In this document: positions 1 to 5,806 of the stretch, piece after piece | Layout of the letters: each line of letters starts with the position of its first letter | Numbering within the stretch: position 1 is the first letter of the stretch | DNA from: CAYSUS01 sp964434165 | Lineage (GTDB): Bacteria > Planctomycetota > Planctomycetia > Pirellulales > Thermoguttaceae | Assembly (NCBI GenBank): GCA_964434165.1 | Contig: CAYSUS010000205.1 | Location: forward strand, 1 to 6,096 | Direction of reading: 5' to 3' | DNA length: 6,096 nt | Position numbers and translations under genes: made by a program | Notes under the pieces: generated by a model | What the model was told of the DNA's origin: nothing | The model's input: the letters and a program-made list of their open reading frames with translations, nothing else | Database searches by the model: none

Positions 1-824
1 TTCTTGCGGATGTCCTCGCAGACCACGTCCATGCTCTTCTCGATCCGCCAGTCGTCGTACTGTCCGAACTCCTGCATGCAAACGACGCCTGCCGCGGCCA
101 TGGCCGTGGTGGCGTTGCCGCCGCCGCGGCTGTAGGTGAACTGGCCGGGGTGCTTCTTCTGCTCCTCTTCTGGGGCCTTGTCCGAGCAGCCCCGCGGCGT
201 GTAGTGGTCGCGCACGCTGCTGATCGCCTTGTCCACGACCTCGGGCGGGACCTCCAGGCCGCTGTCCACGGCGCTGCGCAGGGCCAGGGCCTGCATCACG
301 GCCAGGCTCAGGTCGTGCCCGTGCGCCTGGCGCCGGGCGATGTAATCCCACCCGCCGTCGTTGCACTGCGTATGGCAGATCAGCTTCAGGGCGCGGTCCA
401 GCGAGGGGCCCAGCCGGTCGTCGCTGACCATCCCGTAGGCCTGCCCCAGCACGAAGGTGGACAGGCCGTGGTTGTACATGTCGCGCCGCTGATCGGCGAT
501 GTTCAACAGTCCCGACGGCTGCCCGTTGCGGAGCACGTAGTTCAGCGCCCGGTGGACGGTGTCGCCGTGCTGCCCTCGGCCCGGGAAGTGCCCGTCGGCC
601 AGAAACGCCAGCGCGCCGGTGCTCACCAGCCCCAGGTCGTCGGAGGTCCAGTTGCCCTGCGGCCCCTGGTTGCGGGCAAGCCAGCGCAGGCCGCGATCGA
701 GCGCCTGCCGGCTCTCCGGCGTAACCTCCCACTCGCCCTCGCCGTGGGCGGGGCGTGAGCCGACCGCCATCGCCGCCGCGAGTGCCAGGAGCGGGAAAAT
801 CGGGCGAGCGGGCGCGCTAAGCAT
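1..824 (-). CDS. Secreted prenyltransferase/squalene-oxidase-repeat protein, 3' end cut by window
   Basis: Reading from ATG at 824, 274 codons are open to the window edge, so the C-terminus is missing. The start is set by AAAGGAG at 834-840 (9 nt from GGAG to ATG); the nearby ATG at 831 is out of frame and stops after four codons. Residues 1-28 form a signal peptide (hydrophobic PIFPLLALAAAMAVG, then a likely cut near RPAHG/EG). The mature part shows alpha-alpha-barrel repeats of the terpene cyclase/prenyltransferase type: ALDRGLRWLARNQ..GNW (41-59), LDRALKLICHTQCNDGGWDY (142-161) followed by DLSLAVMQALALRSA (171-185), and FTYSRGGGNATTAMAAAGVVCMQEFG (229-254). The GGWDY and TAAGV-like signatures match the planctomycete family usually annotated 'prenyltransferase/squalene oxidase repeat-containing protein', which has no established reaction. 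No DxDD or cyclase catalytic motif is visible in this part, so it should not be called a squalene-hopene cyclase. Export suggests an envelope role; substrate unknown. Confidence 0.92.
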   Translation of the reverse strand, partial: MLSAPARPIFPLLALAAAMAVGSRPAHGEGEWEVTPESRQALDRGLRWLARNQGPQGNWTSDDLGLVSTGALAFLADGHFPGRGQHGDTVHRALNYVLRNGQPSGLLNIADQRRDMYNHGLSTFVLGQAYGMVSDDRLGPSLDRALKLICHTQCNDGGWDYIARRQAHGHDLSLAVMQALALRSAVDSGLEVPPEVVDKAISSVRDHYTPRGCSDKAPEEEQKKHPGQFTYSRGGGNATTAMAAAGVVCMQEFGQYDDWRIEKSMDVVCEDIRK

Positions 825-978
825 CGAGCATGGCTCCTTTCGGCAGGCCGGAACGCAAGCGGCCGTGGAGGCGGGGTGAGGCTCGCACGCCCGGCGGGCG
901 CGCCCGGCGCGCTTCGGCGGTGGCCGGCATGGCTCGCCTCCCGCGCCGTCGTCCCGCATTGCGCACAGAGCCGCGCAT
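817..978 (-). CDS. Possible 53-aa Arg-rich leader ORF overlapping the downstream start
   Basis: ATG at 978 is preceded by GAGGAG at 986-991 (7-nt spacing), and the frame stays open for 53 codons to TAG at 817-819. The stop lies 8 nt inside the prenyltransferase-repeat gene, whose Shine-Dalgarno is therefore inside this ORF. The peptide begins MRGSVRNAGRRRGRR and is about one quarter arginine with Pro, Ala and Gly. No family is recognised, and the composition is also what a random frame in such GC-rich DNA would give. What argues for it is the ribosome-binding site and the start/stop overlap, a layout seen in translational coupling. It may be a leader peptide or simply an open stretch of 5' UTR. 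Confidence 0.25.
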   Translation of the reverse strand: MRGSVRNAGRRRGRRAMPATAEARRARPPGVRASPRLHGRLRSGLPKGAMLDA

Positions 979-1028
979 GGGCCGACTCCTCTGATCCGTT
1001 CCGTTTCAGGCAGGCACCAGCGAGGTGT

Positions 1029-1058
1029 ATTGTGGGCAGGCCGTGGGGGGAGCGTCAA
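1029..1058 (-). promoter_or_regulatory. Possible sigma70-like promoter for the prenyltransferase-repeat gene
   Basis: On the minus strand TTGACG (1053-1058, five of six matches to TTGACA) is followed after 18 nt by CACAAT (1029-1034, four of six matches to TATAAT). Transcription would start near 1022, giving a 5' UTR of about 200 nt that carries the possible leader ORF. The -35 box sits in the loop of the 1039-1078 hairpin. Promoter sequences in planctomycetes are poorly defined, so this is a consensus match only. Confidence 0.25.
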
Positions 1059-1078
1059 GCGACTCCCCCACCTCGGCC
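1039..1078. repeat. GC-rich inverted repeat between the two large genes
   Basis: GGCC-GTGGGGGGAG (1039-1052) faces CTCCCCCAC-CTC-GGCC (1063-1078) across a 10-nt loop. The inner arms pair over 9 bp with one bulged G, and outer GGCC/GGCC adds 4 bp across a small bulge. No T-run follows closely on either strand. It may be a second, distal termination or mRNA-end element for the 1284-aa gene, or part of the promoter region of the next gene, whose candidate -35 box lies in its loop. Confidence 0.5.
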
Positions 1079-1116
1079 CGCATTTCCGGAAAAACCGCCT
1101 CGCAAGCCGACACCTG

Positions 1117-1148
1117 GGACTTCCGAAGTCTGACAGACTCGGAAGTCC
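1117..1148 (-). terminator. Terminator-like hairpin after the 1284-aa protein gene
   Basis: GGACTTCCGA (1117-1126) is perfectly complementary to TCGGAAGTCC (1139-1148), and the stem continues inward as GTCT/AGAC (1128-1131 with 1135-1138) after one bulged A, leaving a 3-nt loop. This 14-bp stem begins 12 nt beyond the TAG stop at 1161-1163. There is no U-tract directly after it on the minus strand; the nearest T-run (AAAAA on the plus strand at about 1090-1094) is more than 20 nt further on. It therefore fits a U-less terminator or a 3'-end stabilising hairpin better than a textbook intrinsic terminator. Confidence 0.65.
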
Positions 1149-1160
1149 TGCCGTGCGGGC

Positions 1161-4100
1161 CTATTCGCTCAGCGGCGGATCGGTGCGGCCTTCCAGCACG
1201 ATCTCGAAGATCTGGCGCCGCGGCGAGTCCTCGCCCGACCCGTAAAAGGCCCAAAGCCTCGCGCCGTCCGATCCCAAGGGGCCGAGGAGCGGCTTGGGGT
1301 GTGGGGGCAGATCCAGCGTTTCCTCCGCCACGGCCTTCCCCTGCTCCGGCTCGACCCACACCAGGACGACGCGAGGCTCCTTGCGGCCCTTTTCCCCGGC
1401 CTCCCGCGCGCAGGCGTAAAGCAACCCGCCGGGCCGGCCGCACAAGCGTCCCTCCAGCCGTTGCGGGGCGTCATGGGCCCATGCGACCTCACCGCTCTCG
1501 GCACGGAGTCCCACGAAGCCGTCCACCGTCTCCGCGATCACCACGCCCCGGGCCATGCCGACCAGGCCGATCAGTTCCGAGAGCGTCGTGCGCCAAGCGA
1601 GCCGACCGGTCTGGAGGTCCACCGCCTCGACCGACCAGGTTCCCGGCTGCGTCACGTACACCCGCTCCCCCGACACGATCGGACTGGCGCGCCGCTGCTG
1701 AAGCCAGGCACGCGAGTCGTAGAAGGCCACGCCGGGCGGCACGATCCAGGCCTGGCGACGCAGCCATCGCGTGCGTCCTTCCAGATCGCAGCACACGACC
1801 GCGCCGGCCACGGCGGCCACGATCCGGTCCCCGGCCGCCACCGCCCCGCAGGGAACGGCCAGCCGGAAGGTCCTGCGGAGCTCGACGGGCACGCTCCGTC
1901 GCAACGCCCTGCCCGTGGTCAGATCGAACTGCGTCAGCACCAGATTCGTCTTCTGCGCATCGCTTCGCTCGCTGCTGAAGGCCCAGCCCCGCTGGCCGAC
2001 AAGCAGCGCGTCGCTGGCCAGGCGGTCGCCCCACGTGCCGCTCCATCGCAGCCGACCGCCGACGCTCTCCAGGCACACCAGTTCCGATCCCCCGTCGCTT
2101 GCCCGGCGCACGAGGACGTGATCGCCGTGCACGACGGCCGGCGAGCGGAACAGCGGCCAGGGCCGCTCGGTCGAGGCGATGTGCGTCAAGTGCCGCCAGG
2201 CGGCCTTACCGGTTTCCAGGCCCAAACCCACGTGCTCCGCGCGGGCCGTGGCGATAAGTCGCACGCCCGCCGCGATGGCGGCCGTCTCCCGGCCGGCCCA
2301 GTCGATCTCGTTGGACGAGAAGTGCGCGGGCTTCTTTCCGAGACCCGCCAATTCGGCCAGCGGCCGAACCGTGCATCGCGCGGGCGCGGGACAAACGGCG
2401 CCCGCTCCCATGTCGCGGGCTCCCGCCACCGTCCGGGGTGGAGACGCCGCCGAGAGCTCGGCCAGGATCTCCGCCAGCTCGTCCCCCGAAAGGTCGCGCT
2501 GGCCCGGGCGAAAGCCCGCGGCCGGAACCTCGTGTGTCGCGTCGCGGTCGCGACCGCCACCCGCAACGGCCAGGGCCAGGCGCAAACGGCAGGCCAGATC
2601 CGCGTGGCGGTCCTCTCCGGCGCGGCGCATGGCGCGGCGATAGAGGCCCGCGGCCTCGGCGAAACGGCCGGAGGCCATGCGTCGATCGCCGAGCCAGCGG
2701 TGGGCATCGACCGACGCGCCGGTTCCCATGAACTGGAGCGAGACCATCTCCACGGCCCCCTCGTCGCCGGCCTGCGTGGCCCGAGCGAGCCTCAACCGCG
2801 CCACCCCTCCGTACTGCTCGCGCATGGTCTTCCGCAACTCGGGCGAGGCGTCCACGGCCTGCTCGATCACGCCCGAGAGAGTGACTTGAAGGTCCGGGTC
2901 GCTGGCGTCGGGCAGAAGCCCGCGAGTCGCCGCCGGCGTGGCCGACGCAATCACCTGGCACGCCTCGGGCAGGGCCCCGGCCGCGAGCGCGGCCTTCAGC
3001 TCCGATCCGACGTTGTACCCCTCCTTGCCCCAGTGCTCGATGGCCGGGTGGCGGTAGTCGTGCTTCTCGCTCCCAGGGCGATCCGGCGCCAGCGCGACCT
3101 GGCGCGTCGAGGCGCGGTCCTCCACATACCGGAGCACGTGCTCCAGCGGCCCGCCCCAAGGCGGCGGGCGGCGCTCAGCCTGTTCCGGGCGGGAACGGAA
3201 CCGCAGTCGTCGGCTCAGCTCCGCTGCGGCGTCCCATTGGTGCGCGCTCGACGCGCGGACCAGGGCCCACCAAGCGAGCCGCGACCAGGCCGGGGGCAGA
3301 TCGCGCTCGGGCCAGAACGGGGCCTGCACGAAACGGCGATGCACCAGCGCATACCCGTCGCCATCGCGGCGGTGCTCCACCCGTCGTCCCACGCGCTCGT
3401 AGCAATCCACCCACCGCTCCGACGTTGCCCAGTCCCGGGCGTTCAGCAGAAGTCCCAGCTCGTCGAGAAGACGCAAACAGGCCCGTGGGTCGTCCATCTC
3501 GTCAAGGGCCTCTTCGGCAAGCGTCATGGGCAGATGCTGCGCCCACCACGGCGCAGGCCCGCGCGCGAGCGTGTGAACGAGGCACGCACGGCGCCAGGAC
3601 TCCGCCGTCTCGTCCGCGGGGCGTGTCTCGGCGCACCGACGCCGCCAGTCTTCAAAGCTGGTGGACTTCTCGAGCGGCTGCGGCGCGTCGGGCTGCGTCG
3701 GATCGAAGGCCGCGGCCACGCGCTCCAACAGGCCGGCGCGCACCAGCCCCTCGATCGCCTCCAAGCGGTGCACCGAGAGGTGGCGCAGCCGGACGGAGCG
3801 CGGCTGGTCGTCGGCCTCGCAGAAGAGGCCCACTGCGGTGCACGGTCCGCCCGTCTCCACCACTTCGGGCGTGGCCTGACTCCAGTGGCGCCCGTCGCCG
3901 CTGATCAACAGCCTGGCGACCGATCCCCCTGCCACGATGCGGAACCAGTGCCGGGGCCCGGCCAGCGGAAGCGGCCGGCGCCCATCGTGCGAGCGATCGC
4001 TCCCCCGGCTATCGCCGCGCGCCAGGCCAAAGGTGGTTCGCCCGGTGCGGCGATCGCGGAAGAAGCACAGCCGCGCCCGGGGCTTGCCCGCGTCGTCGCA

Positions 4101-5015
4101 GAGCATCACGCCCGTTCCGGGCGAGGGACTCTCTATCTCCACGAGGAACTCATGCAGCCCCGGCTGGCAGACGGAGGTCCATGCGTGGCCGTCGCCCGTG
4201 TTCTCCGCCGCGGCCAGCTCGACCGCGCCGCCGGCAAGCTCGTCCAGTGCGATGCCTTCGCCCGACGGACGCTGCCACGTGCGCTCGGCCGGCGGCGGGG
4301 CATCGGCCGAAGGCGGCGGCGCCGCGTCGTCGTGCGGGGCGCCGCGCACGCGGAACATCTCCAGTCCGCGGATCTGGGCCGTCCCTTCCAGAAGGATCTC
4401 CTCGGGCCGTGCGGCCAGAGGAACGGTCAGCAGGCGCACGTCGCCCCGGGCGAGGATCAGCGACCCGGCATGATGATAGATGGCGATGGCGCCTAAGCCG
4501 GTGCGACGATAGCGCCCCTGGTCGGTGGCCACCAGGGCCACGGCCTCGGGTCGCGGTGCGACGCCCTCGCGCCGCGCGAGGTAGCCCGCCCAGGTGCAAG
4601 TCGGCTGGCGATGGTAGTGTAGCGTGACCCCCTCGCGTCCCGCGCAAACATGAATGCGGAAGCGCTCCGAATCCACGGGCCACAGCCGCAGCGCCGAGTT
4701 CTCCGTCCAGGAAGGGCCCAGCTTCAGCAGCCCGGAGACGCGGCAAATGGCCTGGTCGTGACGCCGCGTCTGGTCGATGCGCGAGCTCTCGCCCGGCACT
4801 TCGGCGAGCAATCGCCTCAGCGCGTCGCGGTCGGGGCAGGGCTGCGTCAAGGAGAAGTCGTCGAAGCAGACCTGCTCGAAGCGGCAAACGGCATTCTCCG
4901 GCAATGCCGTCTGGCCCGCGGCCGGCCCAGGCAATCCAGCGATCACCGCCACGGTGGTCAGGGCCGCGATCACGCGGTTCCGTTCGCTCCGGCGTGTTCG
5001 GGGCGATCTGAGCAT
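1161..5015 (-). CDS. Giant exported multidomain protein with C-terminal PQQ-type beta-propeller
   Basis: The 1284-aa protein starts with a basic n-region (MLRSPRTRRSERNR) and hydrophobic VIAALTTVAVIAGLPGPAAG, a good signal peptide. The frame also allows ATG at 5105 (30 residues more), but that would bury the signal; neither start has a clear Shine-Dalgarno. Regions: 38-225, a Cys-containing domain (CRFEQVCFDDF, LKLGPSWTENSALRLWPV) resembling the DUF1583-type domain of planctomycete proteins, from memory; 226-250, a Pro/Ala/Asp linker; about 270-415, a beta-rich jelly-roll-like stretch (HEFLVEIESP, HWFRIVAGGSVARLLISGDGRHWSQ, VGLFCEADD); 420-860, mostly helical, with a TPR-like unit at 767-818 (AHRWLGDRRMASGRFAEAAGLYRRA); and 900-1284, beta-propeller blades with LETGKAAWRHLT, DLTTGRAL, DLEGRTRWLRR, DLQTGRLAWRTTL and ESGEVAWAH. 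Such blades usually serve as scaffold or binding surfaces; no PQQ-dehydrogenase catalytic motif is visible. Likely periplasmic or envelope-associated. Function unknown; substrate or partner binding is inferred from the fold only. Confidence 0.9.
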   Translation of the reverse strand: MLRSPRTRRSERNRVIAALTTVAVIAGLPGPAAGQTALPENAVCRFEQVCFDDFSLTQPCPDRDALRRLLAEVPGESSRIDQTRRHDQAICRVSGLLKLGPSWTENSALRLWPVDSERFRIHVCAGREGVTLHYHRQPTCTWAGYLARREGVAPRPEAVALVATDQGRYRRTGLGAIAIYHHAGSLILARGDVRLLTVPLAARPEEILLEGTAQIRGLEMFRVRGAPHDDAAPPPSADAPPPAERTWQRPSGEGIALDELAGGAVELAAAENTGDGHAWTSVCQPGLHEFLVEIESPSPGTGVMLCDDAGKPRARLCFFRDRRTGRTTFGLARGDSRGSDRSHDGRRPLPLAGPRHWFRIVAGGSVARLLISGDGRHWSQATPEVVETGGPCTAVGLFCEADDQPRSVRLRHLSVHRLEAIEGLVRAGLLERVAAAFDPTQPDAPQPLEKSTSFEDWRRRCAETRPADETAESWRRACLVHTLARGPAPWWAQHLPMTLAEEALDEMDDPRACLRLLDELGLLLNARDWATSERWVDCYERVGRRVEHRRDGDGYALVHRRFVQAPFWPERDLPPAWSRLAWWALVRASSAHQWDAAAELSRRLRFRSRPEQAERRPPPWGGPLEHVLRYVEDRASTRQVALAPDRPGSEKHDYRHPAIEHWGKEGYNVGSELKAALAAGALPEACQVIASATPAATRGLLPDASDPDLQVTLSGVIEQAVDASPELRKTMREQYGGVARLRLARATQAGDEGAVEMVSLQFMGTGASVDAHRWLGDRRMASGRFAEAAGLYRRAMRRAGEDRHADLACRLRLALAVAGGGRDRDATHEVPAAGFRPGQRDLSGDELAEILAELSAASPPRTVAGARDMGAGAVCPAPARCTVRPLAELAGLGKKPAHFSSNEIDWAGRETAAIAAGVRLIATARAEHVGLGLETGKAAWRHLTHIASTERPWPLFRSPAVVHGDHVLVRRASDGGSELVCLESVGGRLRWSGTWGDRLASDALLVGQRGWAFSSERSDAQKTNLVLTQFDLTTGRALRRSVPVELRRTFRLAVPCGAVAAGDRIVAAVAGAVVCCDLEGRTRWLRRQAWIVPPGVAFYDSRAWLQQRRASPIVSGERVYVTQPGTWSVEAVDLQTGRLAWRTTLSELIGLVGMARGVVIAETVDGFVGLRAESGEVAWAHDAPQRLEGRLCGRPGGLLYACAREAGEKGRKEPRVVLVWVEPEQGKAVAEETLDLPPHPKPLLGPLGSDGARLWAFYGSGEDSPRRQIFEIVLEGRTDPPLSE

Positions 5016-5053
5016 GGCAGACTGTAGCGGGCTGTCGCCGTGCGCGGGCGCGA

Positions 5054-5069
5054 CGTGGCTGTCGCCACG
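5054..5069. repeat. Small perfect hairpin between the two candidate starts of the giant protein gene
   Basis: CGTGGC (5054-5059) and GCCACG (5064-5069) pair over 6 bp with loop TGTC. One arm and the loop also belong to a 9-bp direct repeat, GCTGTCGCC, at 5031-5039 and 5058-5066, exactly 27 nt apart. If translation starts at 5015 the hairpin is in the 5' UTR about 40 nt upstream; if at 5105 the repeat codes for two Gly-Asp-Ser triplets. No role can be assigned. Confidence 0.4.
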
Positions 5070-5134
5070 ACTGCGGCCCACGAAGGCGGCGGAGAGCCCT
5101 GGCATGGGGGGGCTCGGCGGGTAAGGACTGTTCC

Positions 5135-5153
5135 GTTACCCGTTTATGGTAAT
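5135..5153. repeat. Short inverted repeat upstream of the giant protein gene
   Basis: GTTACC (5135-5140) and GGTAAT (5148-5153) pair over five Watson-Crick positions plus one G-T, around the centre CGTTTAT. It is one of the few AT-richer spots in the spacer and lies 120-140 nt upstream of the preferred start at 5015. On the minus strand a weak promoter-like pair overlaps it (TTGCCT, 18 nt, TACCAT, four of six matches each). An operator or promoter is possible but not demonstrated. Confidence 0.25.
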
Positions 5154-5162
5154 CGCCACGGC

Positions 5163-5239
5163 CGAGAGAAGGCAAACTTCGAGGCCCGCCGATGACGAGT
5201 TTGCCGGAAGCGGTTCCGTCACTTCCTTCGAGAGAAGGC
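5163..5239. repeat. 11-bp direct repeat CGAGAGAAGGC, two copies 66 bp apart
   Basis: CGAGAGAAGGC occurs exactly at 5163-5173 and 5229-5239. Both copies are in the non-coding spacer between the zinc-ribbon gene and the giant protein gene, separated by 55 nt that contain most of the 5171-5205 inverted repeat and a small CGGAA/TTCCG hairpin. Two exact copies in such a short spacer could be a paired protein-binding site, but a chance repeat cannot be excluded. Confidence 0.4.
5171..5205 (-). terminator. Inverted repeat after the zinc-ribbon gene, possible weak terminator
   Basis: GGCAAACT (5171-5178) and AGTTTGCC (5198-5205) form a perfect 8-bp stem with a 19-nt loop. On the minus strand the stem lies about 60 nt after the zinc-ribbon stop and is followed by TTCTCTC, a pyrimidine but not U-only run. 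Copies of an 11-bp direct repeat lie at 5163-5173, overlapping the left arm by 3 nt, and at 5229-5239. It could end the zinc-ribbon transcript or be a binding site ahead of the next gene. Confidence 0.35.
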
Positions 5240-5267
5240 GGCGATCAGGCCGCCCGGAGAGCAGCCC

Positions 5268-5525
5268 TCAGAACCCGGCCCCGCTCTCTGCCAGGGAGGG
5301 GACCGCGGGATGGGAGATCGGCAAGCGGAGCAGCCGTTCGGCACGCTCCAGCACGCCGGTAGCTCGCGCGGTCGCCGGGCCACGCTGGCTGGCCGGATCG
5401 GAGGCCGTGAACCGACCGCCGCAATGCTGGCACGTGACCCGGCGACCGAGGTACGAAACGCGGATTTCCAGGGGCCGGCCGCAGACCGGGCAGCCCTGCT
5501 GGAAAAGGGTTTGGTGTCTCTTCAA
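5268..5525 (-). CDS. Small zinc-ribbon protein (CxxC...CxxC), TTG start
   Basis: The 85-aa product has one treble-clef or ribbon-like zinc site: CPVC (C12, C15) and CQHC (C32, C35), with LEIRVSYLGRRVT between, i.e. CxxCGR-x-Lx-IR-x(3)-YLGRRVxCxHCGGRF. This matches the MJ0042-like or stand-alone zinc ribbons common in planctomycetes, sometimes fused to regulatory domains. The start is TTG at 5525, backed by GGAG at 5535-5538 with 9-nt spacing; TAG at 5541-5543 closes the frame upstream and no ATG lies in between. The tail (residues 45-85) contains a short amphipathic stretch, VLERAERLLRLPI, and no other motif. No signal peptide, so cytoplasmic. It may be an adaptor, a nucleic-acid-binding protein or a regulator; the sequence does not decide. 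It is preceded by a hairpin-rich leader region (5546-5677). Confidence 0.72.
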   Translation of the reverse strand: MKRHQTLFQQGCPVCGRPLEIRVSYLGRRVTCQHCGGRFTASDPASQRGPATARATGVLERAERLLRLPISHPAVPSLAESGAGF

Positions 5526-5545
5526 AGCAAGTATCTCCAGCTAGA

Positions 5546-5677
5546 CCGTCCGTGGCGGAGGACACGTGGGTGTCCTGCGAGGTTCCACCTCAAGCCGGCA
5601 CCCCTCTGTCGCGGTAACGCGACCGGAATGACCGTTACAGCCCGAAAGGGCAGGATGAGTTACACGTGTCTCTACGG
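5546..5677. ncRNA. Candidate structured RNA or leader upstream of the zinc-ribbon gene
   Basis: This stretch packs several exact inverted repeats. They are AGGACAC/GTGTCCT (5559-5565 with 5570-5576, 4-nt loop), GAGGT/ACCTC (5579-5583 with 5587-5591), GTCGCG/CGCGAC (5608-5613 with 5618-5623, plus-strand loop GTAA) and GCCC/GGGC (5640-5643 with 5648-5651, plus-strand loop GAAA). An 8-bp pairing, GACACGTG (5561-5568) with CACGTGTC (5663-5670), encloses most of them and may be extended by CCGT (5550-5553) with ACGG (5674-5677). GTAACG (5614-5619) can also pair with CGTTAC (5633-5638). The two GNRA-type loops suggest a plus-strand RNA; the position, ending just before the Shine-Dalgarno of the zinc-ribbon gene, suggests a minus-strand leader. 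I match it to no riboswitch class I know. Inferred from pairing only. Confidence 0.35.
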
Positions 5678-5755
5678 CCGCGTCTCCCAGTCGGTTCGCC
5701 GAAAGACGCAGAATCTTGGCCGCGCGCAACCGCCAGCTCCGCTTCGCCGACACCG

Positions 5756-5806
5756 ACTCAAGCGGGGCGGGGTCGGAAGTCAGGGCACCCCAAACCGCCC
5801 TTGAGT
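5756..5806. repeat. Long inverted repeat in the gene-free right end
   Basis: ACTCAAG (5756-5762) pairs with CTTGAGT (5800-5806), and after a CGG bulge GGCGG (5766-5770) pairs with CCGCC (5795-5799), giving 12 bp. An inner GGT/ACC (5771-5773 with 5787-5789) can extend it. No T-run follows on either strand, so an ordinary intrinsic terminator is unlikely. It lies 80 nt beyond the 5546-5677 element and might belong to the same transcript. Confidence 0.45.

Noticed and set aside
150..758. Plus-strand frame of 202 codons opposite the prenyltransferase-repeat gene
   Set aside because: It is the antisense shadow of a gene with clear repeat motifs and a signal peptide; its product is Val/Ala/Gln/Arg-rich with no recognisable domain.
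1..824. Naming the left-hand gene a squalene-hopene cyclase
   Set aside because: Only the repeat scaffold is visible; no DxDD motif is seen and a signal peptide is present, which fits the exported planctomycete repeat family rather than a membrane-bound cyclase.
876..1133. Plus-strand frame of 85 codons in the spacer between the two large genes
   Set aside because: Low-complexity Arg/Pro/Ala product, no good ribosome-binding site, and it runs across the two hairpins.
1161..2300. Naming the propeller region a PQQ-dependent dehydrogenase
   Set aside because: The blades show the repeat signature only; no dehydrogenase active-site or cytochrome motif is visible, and such repeats are common in non-enzymatic propellers.
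1299..4496. A 1065-codon open frame on the plus strand, antisense to the giant protein gene
   Set aside because: The product is dominated by Arg, His, Gly, Ala and Pro with no signal peptide or recognisable domain, whereas the minus-strand frame has a signal peptide and clear propeller motifs. Long antisense frames are expected opposite GC-rich genes with strong third-position bias.
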